Source: Paenibacillus sp. MBLB1832
GTDB lineage: Bacteria > Bacillota > Bacilli > Paenibacillales > NBRC-103111
DNA length: 64,000 nt
Assembly (NCBI RefSeq): GCF_032271945.1
Contig: NZ_CP130319.1
Coordinates: 5,041,001 to 5,105,000 of the forward strand
Direction: 5' to 3'
Part shown: piece by piece, positions 26,643 to 34,224 of the stretch
How the letters are laid out: the number at the start of each line of letters is the position of its first letter
Numbering within the stretch: the first letter of the stretch is position 1
Position numbers and translations under genes: made by a program
Notes under the pieces: generated by a model
The model's database searches: none
What the model was told of the DNA's origin: nothing
What the model saw: only the letters and a program-made list of their open reading frames with translations

Positions 26643-26673
26643 AGTTCACGTCGTGATGACGTGGACTTTTTTG
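26643..26673 (+). terminator. Terminator of the ABC-F gene
   Basis: AGTTCACGTC and GACGTGGACT (one G-U pair) around GTGAT, followed by TTTTTTG, ten bases after the stop. Confidence 0.9.
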
Positions 26674-26690
26674 TTTCATGCGCGAAGGTA

Positions 26691-27025
26691 TGTGGACAAC
26701 TTTGAGCAAAATAATAAGATACCCACATCTGACCGCCGATTTATGGTCTCACGCTGCTCCTTATCCACATTTTTGAGAATGACGAATTGTTCCGATAATT
26801 TCAAAGAAGGTTCGCTAGCGCCATTTCCGTTATTCACAACGTTATCCACAGAAAAAAGGAGGCGAAAACCGCCTCCCATCAAGCTTTTCGCTCTTTTTCC
26901 ACAAGGTTATCCACATTGTCCACATTTTTTTGTAGAAAAGTTATCCTCTTCTCGACTGTTTTTGAAAGGTTGATCCGACGGTATTTTCCTTAGTTATACA
27001 CAATGCACACAGGATATGTGTATAA
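26691..27025. other. DnaA-box cluster in the ABC-F/leuA convergent gap
   Basis: Three exact TTATCCACA boxes lie at 26761, 26842 and 26907. Close variants are TTATTCACA at 26830, TTTTCCACA at 26895, TTGTCCACA at 26916, TTATACACA at 26994, and reverse-strand TGTGGACAA at 26691 and TGTGTATAA at 27017. Two pairs have starts 12 bp apart and two boxes abut. No gene occupies the stretch. DnaA, DnaN or other oriC-linked genes are absent, so a DnaA titration or regulatory locus, like the DnaA-box clusters of B. subtilis, is likelier than the main origin. Binding is inferred from motif only. Confidence 0.7.
26852..26876 (-). terminator. leuA terminator inside the DnaA-box cluster
   Basis: Minus strand: GGAGGCG, loop GTTTT, CGCCTCC, then TTTTTT. 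It is 220 bp past the leuA stop and the first convincing terminator on that strand, so leuA transcripts probably cross half of the DnaA boxes. Confidence 0.75.
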
Positions 27026-27055
27026 CCTTGTTAACAAGCTGTGTATATAACTAAG
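26989..27055. repeat. Inverted repeat with internal palindrome
   Basis: CTTAGTTATACACA (26989-27002) is the reverse complement of TGTGTATATAACTAAG (27040-27055) apart from a 2-bp bulge. The centre contains the 12-bp palindrome CTTGTTAACAAG (27027-27038). It overlaps the last two DnaA-type boxes. Confidence 0.6.
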
Positions 27056-27095
27056 TTTTCTCACAATTTTATGCGAAACTCGTTGAGATTGTGGA

Positions 27096-28667
27096 TTACG
27101 AAGCCGACGATGTCTCCACAGCAGGCGTTGTTGTCGCATTATTTTGCATCCGAATCGCTTGATTGCAAGCTGAGATGAACGCCTTGGCTACGGCGACGAG
27201 CACATCTTGGTCGATCCCTGTGTTTTTGTAGGTTTGGTCGCCTACTGTAATTGTAACCTCCGCCTCGCCGGTCGCTTTCTCCCCTGTGGACAACGAGTGC
27301 AGCTCCAGATCCGAAAACACCACGTCCATCGGGATCGCTTGCTGCAGACAGTGGACAATGGCTTCAATCGGCCCTTCTCCTGTGCCGGAGTAGACATTTT
27401 CTACACCAGTCTGATTGTTTCTGACAGCGACAGAAGCGACACGATTGCGATCACTGCTTGAGATCACCTGCATATGAGCCAGCGTGAATGGCTCCATTTG
27501 CCCATCAACCGTTGCACCTACCAGCTCCATCAGCTGATCGTCGGTCACCATCTTCTGCTCATCTGCTTTTTCTTTAAAGCGAGTATACAAAGCATCTAGT
27601 TCTTCACTTGTAAGCTCGACACCGAATTGACCTACGCGATGCTTCAGGGCGTGACGTCCCGAATGCTTGCCAAGTATGATCATGGAACGCGGAATGCCGA
27701 GCTTTTCAGGGTCCATAATTTCGTAGGTGTTGCGGTTTTTCAGCAGTCCATCCTGATGGATGCCCGCTTCATGCTGGAACGCATTGCGGCCGACAATCGG
27801 CTTGTTGTAGGCAATGGGGAAGCCCATGATGCGGGAGACCATTTTGGACGTGTTGAAAATTTCGCTCGTCACAATTCCCGTCTCCACCCCCATCGTATGT
27901 TTTCGAGTCTCTATCGCCATGACGAGCTCCTCAAGTGAACAGTTGCCTGCGCGCTCACCTACGCCGTTAACCGTAACTTCCACATGGGTGACGCCTGCCG
28001 CAATCGCCGCAAGGCTGTTGGCAACCGCCAGCCCTAGATCATTGTGACAGTGTGCGCTGTATTCCACCGTATCACCGCCTCTAACGCTTTGACGCACTCT
28101 GCGGAAAATCGCGCCATACTCTTCAGGAAGCGCATAGCCCACGGTATCTGGGATGTTCAGAATCGTTGCGCCTTCGGCAATCACTGCTTCGAGCACTTCA
28201 AAAAGAAATTCGTCCCCCGTTCGAGTAGCATCCATCGGTGAGAATTCGATCCGATCGACAAATTGCTTCGCATAGCCGACCATGGCCCGAGCCATCTCCA
28301 CAACCTGCTGGCGCGATTTGCGCAGCTGGAAATCAAGGTGAATGTCCGAGGAAGATAGGAACATGTGGATACGTCTTGAAGCGGCGTCCTGTGTCGCTCT
28401 GACTGCAGCGTCGATATCCGCTTTGACCGCGCGGGCGAAGCCACAAATTTCAATGCCTTGCAGTTCCCGCGAAATCTGCTGAACCGCTTGGAAATCGCCA
28501 GGACTCGAAATCGGGAAGCCTGGCTCAATCGTATCGATGCCCATCGCTGCGAGTTGTCTTGCGATACGGATCTTCTCTTCTGGATACAGGGACGCTCCTG
28601 GAGCCTGCTCGCCATCTCGTAGGGTTGTATCGAAAATGCGAATGCGTCGGTTTGTTTTATTTTCCAT
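27096..28667 (-). CDS. leuA: 2-isopropylmalate synthase
   Basis: 523-aa enzyme that condenses acetyl-CoA with 2-oxoisovalerate, the first step of leucine synthesis. The TIM-barrel has FDTTLRDGEQAPGASL, EFSPMDATRTGDEFL and the metal-binding HCHNDLGLAVANSL near residue 204, with GVGERAGNCSLEE after it. The C-terminal third is the leucine-binding LeuA_dimer regulatory domain. AGGAGG precedes the ATG. It is monocistronic here, away from any ilv or leu genes, and preceded by two leucine T-box leaders. Feedback inhibition by leucine is expected from the family. Confidence 0.96.
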   Translation of the reverse strand: MENKTNRRIRIFDTTLRDGEQAPGASLYPEEKIRIARQLAAMGIDTIEPGFPISSPGDFQAVQQISRELQGIEICGFARAVKADIDAAVRATQDAASRRIHMFLSSSDIHLDFQLRKSRQQVVEMARAMVGYAKQFVDRIEFSPMDATRTGDEFLFEVLEAVIAEGATILNIPDTVGYALPEEYGAIFRRVRQSVRGGDTVEYSAHCHNDLGLAVANSLAAIAAGVTHVEVTVNGVGERAGNCSLEELVMAIETRKHTMGVETGIVTSEIFNTSKMVSRIMGFPIAYNKPIVGRNAFQHEAGIHQDGLLKNRNTYEIMDPEKLGIPRSMIILGKHSGRHALKHRVGQFGVELTSEELDALYTRFKEKADEQKMVTDDQLMELVGATVDGQMEPFTLAHMQVISSSDRNRVASVAVRNNQTGVENVYSGTGEGPIEAIVHCLQQAIPMDVVFSDLELHSLSTGEKATGEAEVTITVGDQTYKNTGIDQDVLVAVAKAFISACNQAIRMQNNATTTPAVETSSAS

Positions 28668-28679
28668 GGGTAGTTCCTC

Positions 28680-28835
28680 CTAAGGTTGGCCCGTTGCGGG
28701 CGGTTTATATGGGGCGTTTAGCCCTGTTACATCTAGCGATCTAGAGACGGTTGATAATCTGAATTTAAGCGTGAGTTTCATCACTTCAGAGCGAGATCGC
28801 GCTGATTGTGCGGCTGTAGTGATGGATTTCATCAT
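28680..28835 (-). other. Small open frame between T-box B and leuA
   Basis: A 51-codon frame starts with two ATGs (MMKSITTAAQSARSRSE) and stops at TAG inside the leuA Shine-Dalgarno, in frame with leuA and five codons before its ATG. No SD precedes it. It might be a leader peptide, a readthrough extension, or chance. Confidence 0.2.
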
Positions 28836-28899
28836 TTCGGCTGGCGACAACGGTTCAGGGACATGTGATTCGTGACTGCAGCACCCTTTTCACCAACGA

Positions 28900-29190
28900 C
28901 AAAAAGACCCATCATCTCCACATAAGAGACGATGGGTCTTTACCCAGCGCGGTACCACTCTTGTTGACCCCATAATGGAGCCCACCTCAGACATAGCTAG
29001 CATGCTGCTCGCTACATCACCCGATCACGGAGGTTATCCGTCCATCCCTAACAGTGCACAGCACCGATCAGGATGGCCGCTTCCAAGCGAGTTCAGGGCA
29101 ATCTCGGTCTGCGTCGCATCAACCCGCAGCTTTCTGTACCGTAGACATAGTGACCCTTACTACTCTTGTTCATCGCGTTATTCTATGTGT
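28900..29190 (-). promoter_or_regulatory. T-box riboswitch B (Leu, CUC specifier), proximal to leuA
   Basis: The minus strand holds AGAGTGGTACCGCG (T-box sequence, complement at 28948-28961) followed by a strong terminator, AAAGACCCATC with GATGGGTCTTTTT, ending near 28901. Stem I shows AGTAGTAAGGG pairing toward CCCTGAACTCG, placing CUC (29089-29091) as specifier. Uncharged tRNA-Leu (GAG anticodon) would stabilise the antiterminator and allow leuA transcription. Confidence 0.9.
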
Positions 29191-29311
29191 TGTTGCCTGA
29201 CTGTAATTGGCATGTGCTTGATAGGTGAATCTGACGGCTAACTTATACCGCAGCTGGTCGCTGCTCCGTCCGCTTGTGCGGTCTGCGCATACCGCCGAGC
29301 TTCCAGAACGA

Positions 29312-29596
29312 CCAAAAAAGCCTGCCATCTCTTATAAAAAGAGACGACAGGCTTGAACCTTCCGCGGTACCACTCTCATTGATCCGAGCTGTTACGCTCG
29401 AAACCACTCAGCACCTGATCACGGGGGTCAACCGTCAAGACCTACTTGGGTGCTGGATCCTTTAGCATCCTTATCAGTCCTACCGCTCCCGGGCGAGTTC
29501 AGGTGACGTTTCGTCTGTGCTTTCACCAAGCGCACAGCTCTCTGAGCGAAACTGATCGTGCCTTACTATTCCCGTTCGTTGCGTTTGAAAGTATTG
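29312..29596 (-). promoter_or_regulatory. T-box riboswitch A (Leu, CUC specifier), promoter-proximal
   Basis: A second complete T-box leader lies just upstream: T-box sequence AGAGTGGTACCGCG (complement 29363-29376) and terminator AAGCCTGTCGTCTC / GAGATGGCAGGCTTTTTT ending near 29313. The specifier context CACCTGAACTCGCC again gives CUC (29495-29497). It starts a few bases after a near-consensus promoter, so both leaders are transcribed in series before leuA. Confidence 0.9.
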
Positions 29597-29602
29597 ATTG
29601 TG

Positions 29603-29631
29603 ATTATAGTATGCACTTTTTTCAAAGTCAA
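29603..29631 (-). promoter_or_regulatory. Sigma-A promoter of the T-box/leuA transcript
   Basis: TTGACT, 17 bp, TATAAT on the minus strand; one mismatch from consensus. Located just before T-box A. Confidence 0.88.
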
Positions 29632-29675
29632 TACCGTTGTCTGAGAATTTAATTTAATTCCAGCGGCAACGATGC

Positions 29676-30740
29676 TTACCACTCTTCTAGCTTCAGCTGC
29701 GGCTCTGCTTTCAGGTCCATCGCATCGAATTCCTGTTTGTCCCACTTCAGGAAAGCAGCAGCGGCAATCATCGCCGCATTATCCGTGCACAGCCTGTGCG
29801 GCGGCACCAGCAGCGGCACGCCAAGCTGCTCGCAGCGCTCTGCGAGCGCGCTGCGCAGCCCCTTGTTCGCGGCCACGCCGCCCGCGAGCAAGAGCTGTTT
29901 CGCGCCGAACTCCTGCACGGCGCGGCCTGCCTTCTCCACAAGCACGTCGATGACGGATGCTTGGAAGCCCTTGGCAATCTGCGCTACTTGAACGGTCTCG
30001 CCGCGCATCTTGCTCTGGTTGACGACGTTCAGCACCGCGGATTTCAATCCGCTGAAGCTGAAGTCGTAGGAGTCTACCTCGAGCCAGGAGCGAGGCATCT
30101 TGATCTCGGAATCGGCTTCCTGTGCAAGCCGATCCACATGCGGGCCGCCCGGGTAGGGCAAGCCCATGGCCCGGGCGATTTTGTCGTAGGCCTCGCCGGC
30201 CGCATCATCGCGCGTACGCCCGATGAAACGGAACTGGCCGGGGCCTTCGAGCAAAATGAGCTCGGTGTGCCCACCGGACACGACGAGCGAAATCGAAGGA
30301 TACGCCAGCTCATGCACGAGCTGGTTGGCGTAAATATGCCCCGCGATATGGTGAACACCAATAAGCGGGAGGTCTAGAGCGCAAGCGAGTGCTTTGCCAG
30401 CGACGACGCCGACGAGCAGGGCCCCGATCAATCCGGGGCCTTCGGTTACTGCTATCGCGGACAGCTCCTGCAGCGAAACGCCCGCTTCCGCAACGGCTTC
30501 TTCCAGCATCCATGTGATCGACTCCACATGCTTACGGGAAGCCACTTCAGGAACAACGCCACCATAGCGTTGGTGGGTTTCAATTTGGGAGGAGATGACG
30601 TTCGAGCGAATAATTTTGCCATTTTCAACAATCGCTACGGAAGTCTCATCACAGCTTGTCTCAATCGCCAAAATATACACGGGCTTGTCCGTGCTGGCTT
30701 GTTCGTGTTGTAGTTGATCTTCGTTACTCACATTGTTCAC
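29676..30740 (-). CDS. tsaD: tRNA threonylcarbamoyladenosine (t6A) transferase TsaD
   Basis: 354-aa Kae1/YgjD ATPase-fold protein that, with TsaB and TsaE, transfers threonylcarbamoyl to A37 of ANN-decoding tRNAs. Seen: ILAIETSCDETSVAIVENG, GGVVPEVASRKHVE, the metal-binding GVHHIAGHIYANQL, LVVSGGHTELILL and LLAGGVAANKGLR. The frame opens at GTG 30740; a GTG at 30731 has AGGTGA upstream and may be the true start. It lies 13 bp after rimI in the tsaE-tsaB-rimI-tsaD operon. A minus-strand terminator was not seen before the leuA promoter region. Confidence 0.97.
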   Translation of the reverse strand: MNNVSNEDQLQHEQASTDKPVYILAIETSCDETSVAIVENGKIIRSNVISSQIETHQRYGGVVPEVASRKHVESITWMLEEAVAEAGVSLQELSAIAVTEGPGLIGALLVGVVAGKALACALDLPLIGVHHIAGHIYANQLVHELAYPSISLVVSGGHTELILLEGPGQFRFIGRTRDDAAGEAYDKIARAMGLPYPGGPHVDRLAQEADSEIKMPRSWLEVDSYDFSFSGLKSAVLNVVNQSKMRGETVQVAQIAKGFQASVIDVLVEKAGRAVQEFGAKQLLLAGGVAANKGLRSALAERCEQLGVPLLVPPHRLCTDNAAMIAAAAFLKWDKQEFDAMDLKAEPQLKLEEW

Positions 30741-30753
30741 CTATCTGAAAGCC

Positions 30754-31260
30754 TCAGTCACTGAGACTATCCTTTCTACCACGTTTGGGCAGGTCTGCCC
30801 ACATGACGACAGCGTCCTCGCGATTGTCTGTATAGTAGCCTCTGCGTACGCCAACGGAACGGAAGCCTAGTTTTTCGTACAAATTTTGCGCCACAATGTT
30901 CGAGGTCCTCACCTCAAGCGTCATTCGGATCGCACCTAGAAATGCGGAGGTTTTCATCAATTCGCGCAGCAATCGTTCGCCGAGCTTCTGCCCCCGATAC
31001 GTATGCTTCACAGCGATATTCGTGACATGAGCCTCCTCCATAATGAGCCACATGCCGCCATAACCAGCCACTTCGCCACCGATATCCATGATCATGTAAT
31101 GGGCGAATTGATTATTCAGCAGCTCGTTCTCAAAAGCTCCCCGCGTCCAAGGCGTTGTAAAGGCTTCCTGCTCGATTTCGCAAATATACGGAATGTCGTC
31201 CATCGTCATTGAACGAAAGACCAACGTGTCTGGGGTGATTTGCGGTTGTCGCTGCTCCAT
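30754..31260 (-). CDS. rimI: Ribosomal protein alanine N-acetyltransferase RimI
   Basis: 168-aa GNAT acetyltransferase. Motif A is VTNIAVKHTYRGQKLGERLL (Q/RxxGxG/A-type acetyl-CoA loop near 90), and the C-terminal part has LEVRTSNIVAQNLYEKLGF, diagnostic of RimI, then RRGYYTDNREDAVVM. In Escherichia it acetylates S18; in Firmicutes it is constantly linked to tsa genes. AGGGGAG eight bases before the ATG at 31260 fixes the start two bases after the tsaB stop. Confidence 0.94.
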   Translation of the reverse strand: MEQRQPQITPDTLVFRSMTMDDIPYICEIEQEAFTTPWTRGAFENELLNNQFAHYMIMDIGGEVAGYGGMWLIMEEAHVTNIAVKHTYRGQKLGERLLRELMKTSAFLGAIRMTLEVRTSNIVAQNLYEKLGFRSVGVRRGYYTDNREDAVVMWADLPKRGRKDSLSD

Positions 31261-31262
31261 GA

Positions 31263-32081
31263 TCAAAGCTCCCCTTTCTTCGTCTGCAGACCCGAGAGTA
31301 GATTCGCTTCCGCTTCTGGCAGTCTTGTATAATTCGGCACAAAGGTATGAACGTCAGCCCTCTCTCCTCGAGCATATCTCGGATGAGCCAGCAGTCCAAT
31401 ATATTCAGCTTCGATGCCGTATGGAATCACACTAACCTGGCCTGTAAATTCACTTGCAAAACGCTCAAGCTCCGTTGCGAAGCCCGCTGTTTCACCAACG
31501 AACACGATGTGAGTTGGGGCTTCAGACGTGTTACTCTTAGCGAGAGTAAGCACCTGCTCTGTCCATGCACCGATGACCCGAATCCCGTCAGCCAGCACTT
31601 CCGTCCAACTTGCATCAGGCGCTCTGTCAGCTGTAATCGCGGTTGCCCCTTCGTAGCGATACACCGCTGTAAATGCTTGTTTACGCCGGCCGTCCATAAG
31701 TGGAATCACCCATGTGATCCCATCTGTCAGGTAGTCGTTCTTTACAGAACCACCTAAAGCCATTGCCTCTAAACTCGAAATACCAATTAGGTCTAATCCT
31801 AGTGACCAAGCAAATGTTTTCGCTACGGAAACTGCGATTCGAACCCCCGTATACGAACCTGGCCCTTGTCCGGCTGCGACGAAACGAAGGTCACGTGGCT
31901 TCATTCCTAACCGAGCTAATAAATCTTGAATGTGCGGCAGCAACCCAATGGAATGATTCCGCTCCGCATGGGAGCTAATCTCGCCAAGAAGGTGACCATT
32001 TTCCAAAATAGCCACGGTCATGGCTGATGTTGATGTGTCGATGGCTAGGCATCGACCTTGTTTCATTTCACGTTCTGTCAT
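31263..32081 (-). CDS. tsaB: t6A biosynthesis protein TsaB
   Basis: About 272 aa, the YeaZ paralogue of TsaD that dimerises with it as a scaffold in t6A synthesis. Seen: CLAIDTSTSAMTVAILENG, HAERNHSIGLLPHIQDLL and VAAGQGPGSYTGVRIAVSVA, the family fingerprint. The ATG at 32081 overlaps the tsaE stop (ATGA), indicating translational coupling. The C-terminal half is divergent, as usual. Operon with rimI and tsaD. Confidence 0.95.
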   Translation of the reverse strand: MTEREMKQGRCLAIDTSTSAMTVAILENGHLLGEISSHAERNHSIGLLPHIQDLLARLGMKPRDLRFVAAGQGPGSYTGVRIAVSVAKTFAWSLGLDLIGISSLEAMALGGSVKNDYLTDGITWVIPLMDGRRKQAFTAVYRYEGATAITADRAPDASWTEVLADGIRVIGAWTEQVLTLAKSNTSEAPTHIVFVGETAGFATELERFASEFTGQVSVIPYGIEAEYIGLLAHPRYARGERADVHTFVPNYTRLPEAEANLLSGLQTKKGEL

Positions 32082-32569
32082 TGTAAATGTCCGTTCTCCT
32101 TCATGCGTGCGCACCAGTCCTCATACGGCGAGCCGTATGGCGTCAGGTGGAATACACGGGTTAGATCTCCCTCTTGGGTGATCGTGATACGCAGTCTATC
32201 CGGCGGCAGTAGGTCTTCAATTAAGCTTGACCACTCAATCAAAGTCACGCCCGCTCCGTAGAAATAATCCTCTAAGCCTAATTCATCGGCTTCCTCTTGC
32301 GAAATGCGATACATATCCATATGGTAGAAAGGGAGCTCGGCTCCCTCGTATTCTTTGATAATGGTGAACGTAGGCGAATTCACGTGTTCCGAAATCCCCA
32401 TCGCCTTTGCAAAGCCTTGGGAGAATCTCGTTTTGCCCGCGCCTAAATCTCCGTCTAACGTGACAACCGTCCCTGGCCGCAAATAGGCAGCCAACAGACG
32501 TCCGAGTCGATCTGTATCTTCCTCATGCAGAGAATGAAACCTATACGTGGTAGTAGTCAGTGATCTCAT
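32078..32569 (-). CDS. tsaE: t6A biosynthesis ATPase TsaE
   Basis: About 163-aa P-loop ATPase (YjeE) of the t6A complex. Walker A is LDGDLGAGKTRFSQG, followed by SEHVNSPTFTIIKEYEG and FYHMDMYRISQEEADELGL, both typical. The frame extends 20 codons upstream, but GGAAG before the ATG at 32569 and the family length support this start. First gene of the tsaE-tsaB-rimI-tsaD run. ThiL, which precedes it in B. subtilis, is not here; an sspH-type gene is. Confidence 0.95.
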   Translation of the reverse strand: MRSLTTTTYRFHSLHEEDTDRLGRLLAAYLRPGTVVTLDGDLGAGKTRFSQGFAKAMGISEHVNSPTFTIIKEYEGAELPFYHMDMYRISQEEADELGLEDYFYGAGVTLIEWSSLIEDLLPPDRLRITITQEGDLTRVFHLTPYGSPYEDWCARMKENGHLQ

Positions 32570-32666
32570 CCCTTTCTTCCGTTTGCGCGTACTGTACCTA
32601 TTATAGTCTTCGCCCCTAGGTGACAGCAACCTTCCGACCTAAATAACTCGCAGTACTCTCTTCGAA

Positions 32667-32703
32667 AAAAGCCCTCCCCGATTCAAAATCGGAGAAGGCT
32701 TTC
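32667..32703 (-). terminator. sspH terminator
   Basis: Minus strand AAAGCCTTCTCCGATT pairs with AATCGGGGAGGGCTTT, followed by TTTTCG. Strong hairpin 24 bp after the sspH stop. Confidence 0.85.
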
Positions 32704-32726
32704 TTGGGTTCCATCGAGCTGGAAGC

Positions 32727-32909
32727 TTATTGGACTTCTTCAAGCTCCTGCGCGGGAACGACGCGAGCGTCTGAGGGATTTTGTTCCGCATGAATTTTAA
32801 CAAGACCTTTGCCAGAGTCCACACTGTCGATCCAGACGGCAACTCCGCTACATTCTACGTCAATCTTCTCTTCGGCAGCTAAAATTTCTTGAGCGCGGTG
32901 AACGTTCAT
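32727..32909 (-). CDS. sspH: H-type small acid-soluble spore protein
   Basis: 60-aa protein with the SspH pattern: MNVHRAQEILAAEEKIDVEC, VAVWIDSVDSG, then VVPAQELEEVQ. SspH-type proteins are made in the forespore and lie in the spore core. The ATG overlaps the stop of the preceding 61-aa gene (ATGA), so both are read together. It ends with its own terminator before tsaE. Confidence 0.85.
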   Translation of the reverse strand: MNVHRAQEILAAEEKIDVECSGVAVWIDSVDSGKGLVKIHAEQNPSDARVVPAQELEEVQ

Positions 32910-33091
32910 GGCGCATCCATAACGGATTCCGGATGATCCATCGTATCCGTGGTGGAGTGGTCAATTAGACCATTGTGCATGGTGACATTGCCACCCCCAA
33001 GACCCTCATTGATCATGCGATCAATGTCCATGAAATGATCATCTTTACCTTCATTACTCGTGTCTTGCGACAAATCCGATTGAGATGCCAT
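32906..33091 (-). CDS. 61-aa acidic protein upstream of sspH, unknown function
   Basis: Hydrophilic protein, Asp/Ser/His/Met-rich: MASQSDLSQDTSNEGKDD, HFMDIDRMINEGLGGGNV, then HSTTDTMDHPESVMD. AAGGAGGG eight bases before the ATG at 33091 supports translation and decides the start. No family recognised. Its ATGA overlap with sspH suggests a forespore protein. Its tail, like sspH, may be co-regulated with the divergent ku gene. Confidence 0.65.
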   Translation of the reverse strand: MASQSDLSQDTSNEGKDDHFMDIDRMINEGLGGGNVTMHNGLIDHSTTDTMDHPESVMDAP

Positions 33092-33195
33092 CCGTGAATC
33101 CCTCCTTAGTTCGCTTTTTTTTGGATTATGCAAATGCAGAGTTGCACTTATAACGTTTCCCATTGAGCTGCAAACCATTCTCGTAAATCGCTGCC

Positions 33196-33225
33196 GTATA
33201 AAGGCAGTTCATCAAGAGAATACTA
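33196..33225 (+). promoter_or_regulatory. Candidate sigma-G/F promoter of ku
   Basis: GTATAA, 17 bp, AATACTA resembles the forespore consensus (GnATAn with CATnnTA). It lies 34 bp before the ku ATG. ku in B. subtilis is forespore-expressed, so this is reasonable, but the match is partial. Confidence 0.35.
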
Positions 33226-33258
33226 GTACAATGACGTGAGTTGGGGAGGAAATTAACG

Positions 33259-34140
33259 ATGCATACGGTGTGGAAAGGCGCGATTAGCTTCGGGCTTGTT
33301 CATGTGCCTGTTAAAATGTTTTCGGCCACGGAGGATAAGGATATCTCCATGCGCTATATTCACAAAACTTGTATTACACCGCTATCCTATGTGCGGAAAT
33401 GCCAGACTTGCGAGAAAGAAGTAGAGTGGGAAGAGATCACGAAGGGCTATGAATACGAGCCTGGACGCTTCGTCCTTTTTGAAAAGGATGAGCTTGAAAC
33501 GATCTCTGGCGAGACCAACAAAGAAATCAAAATTCTCGACTTCGTCAATTTGACGGATATTGATCCTGTTTATTTTCAAAAGACATACTACCTCGGCCCT
33601 GGCGACACTGGCGCTGGCGCGTACAATCTGCTGCTCGACTCGATGCGTCAAACGGGTAAAATCGGGATCGCTAAGGTGTCGATCCGCTCCAAAAGCTCAT
33701 TAGCTGCGATTCGTGTCATCGAGAATTGTTTGGCGATGGAGACGATTTTCTATCCCGATGAAATTCGTCCAATTTCGCAAGTACCTAACCTGCCGGATAA
33801 GGTCGTCGTGAATGAACGAGAGATGGAAATGGCGAAAATGCTGATCAGTCAGCTCTCTACCCCTTTTGAGCCGGAGAAGTATCAGGATGAATATCGCGCT
33901 CGGTTACTGGAGGCCATCGACCACAAAGTTGCTGGCGAAGAGGTGCAGTCCTCACCTGAGGTGCAGAAGACAAGTATCGTTGATCTGATGGCGGCCCTGC
34001 AAGCGAGCTTGGATGCAACCAAAGCGCCAGAGGAGAAAGTCGTGCTGGGCGAAGATGCATCGTTAACGATGGAAAAGAGTGCAACGAAGAAACCCGCGGC
34101 GAAGCCTCGAGCGCGTAAGGCCAAGGAGCCCGTCACCTAG
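33259..34140 (+). CDS. ku: Ku protein, DNA end-binding factor of non-homologous end joining
   Basis: 293-aa bacterial Ku, a homodimeric ring that threads onto double-strand ends and recruits LigD. Seen: HTVWKGAISFGLVHVPVKMF at the N-terminus, then SMRYIHKTC and KGYEYEPGRFVLFEKDEL of the core. The C-terminus is a Lys/Ala/Pro-rich basic tail (KKPAAKPRARKAKE), a DNA-binding extension found in many bacterial Ku. GGGAGG before the ATG at 33259 sets the start. Divergent from the spore-protein pair and convergent with the ligase gene. Confidence 0.97.
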   Translation: MHTVWKGAISFGLVHVPVKMFSATEDKDISMRYIHKTCITPLSYVRKCQTCEKEVEWEEITKGYEYEPGRFVLFEKDELETISGETNKEIKILDFVNLTDIDPVYFQKTYYLGPGDTGAGAYNLLLDSMRQTGKIGIAKVSIRSKSSLAAIRVIENCLAMETIFYPDEIRPISQVPNLPDKVVVNEREMEMAKMLISQLSTPFEPEKYQDEYRARLLEAIDHKVAGEEVQSSPEVQKTSIVDLMAALQASLDATKAPEEKVVLGEDASLTMEKSATKKPAAKPRARKAKEPVT

Positions 34141-34160
34141 CATCGGTTCAAGTCCTGCTG

Positions 34161-34190
34161 AGCCCTATCCACATGTGGATGGGGCTTTTT
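34161..34190 (+). terminator. ku terminator
   Basis: AGCCCTATCCAC pairs with GTGGATGGGGCT through an ATCCACATGTGGAT palindrome, followed by TTTTTG. Confidence 0.85.
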
Positions 34191-34224
34191 GATGTGGGAT
34201 AGAGATTGGATTGGTGGGGTGGCA

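Noticed and set aside
26634..27095. Main chromosomal replication origin (oriC)
   Set aside because: Many DnaA boxes are present, but dnaA, dnaN, rpmH, gyrB and similar markers are absent on both sides and no long A+T-rich unwinding element is evident.
29768..30377. Overlapping frames on both strands of tsaD
   Set aside because: Arg/Ala/Cys-rich translations with no motifs; explained by the G+C-rich stretch of tsaD.
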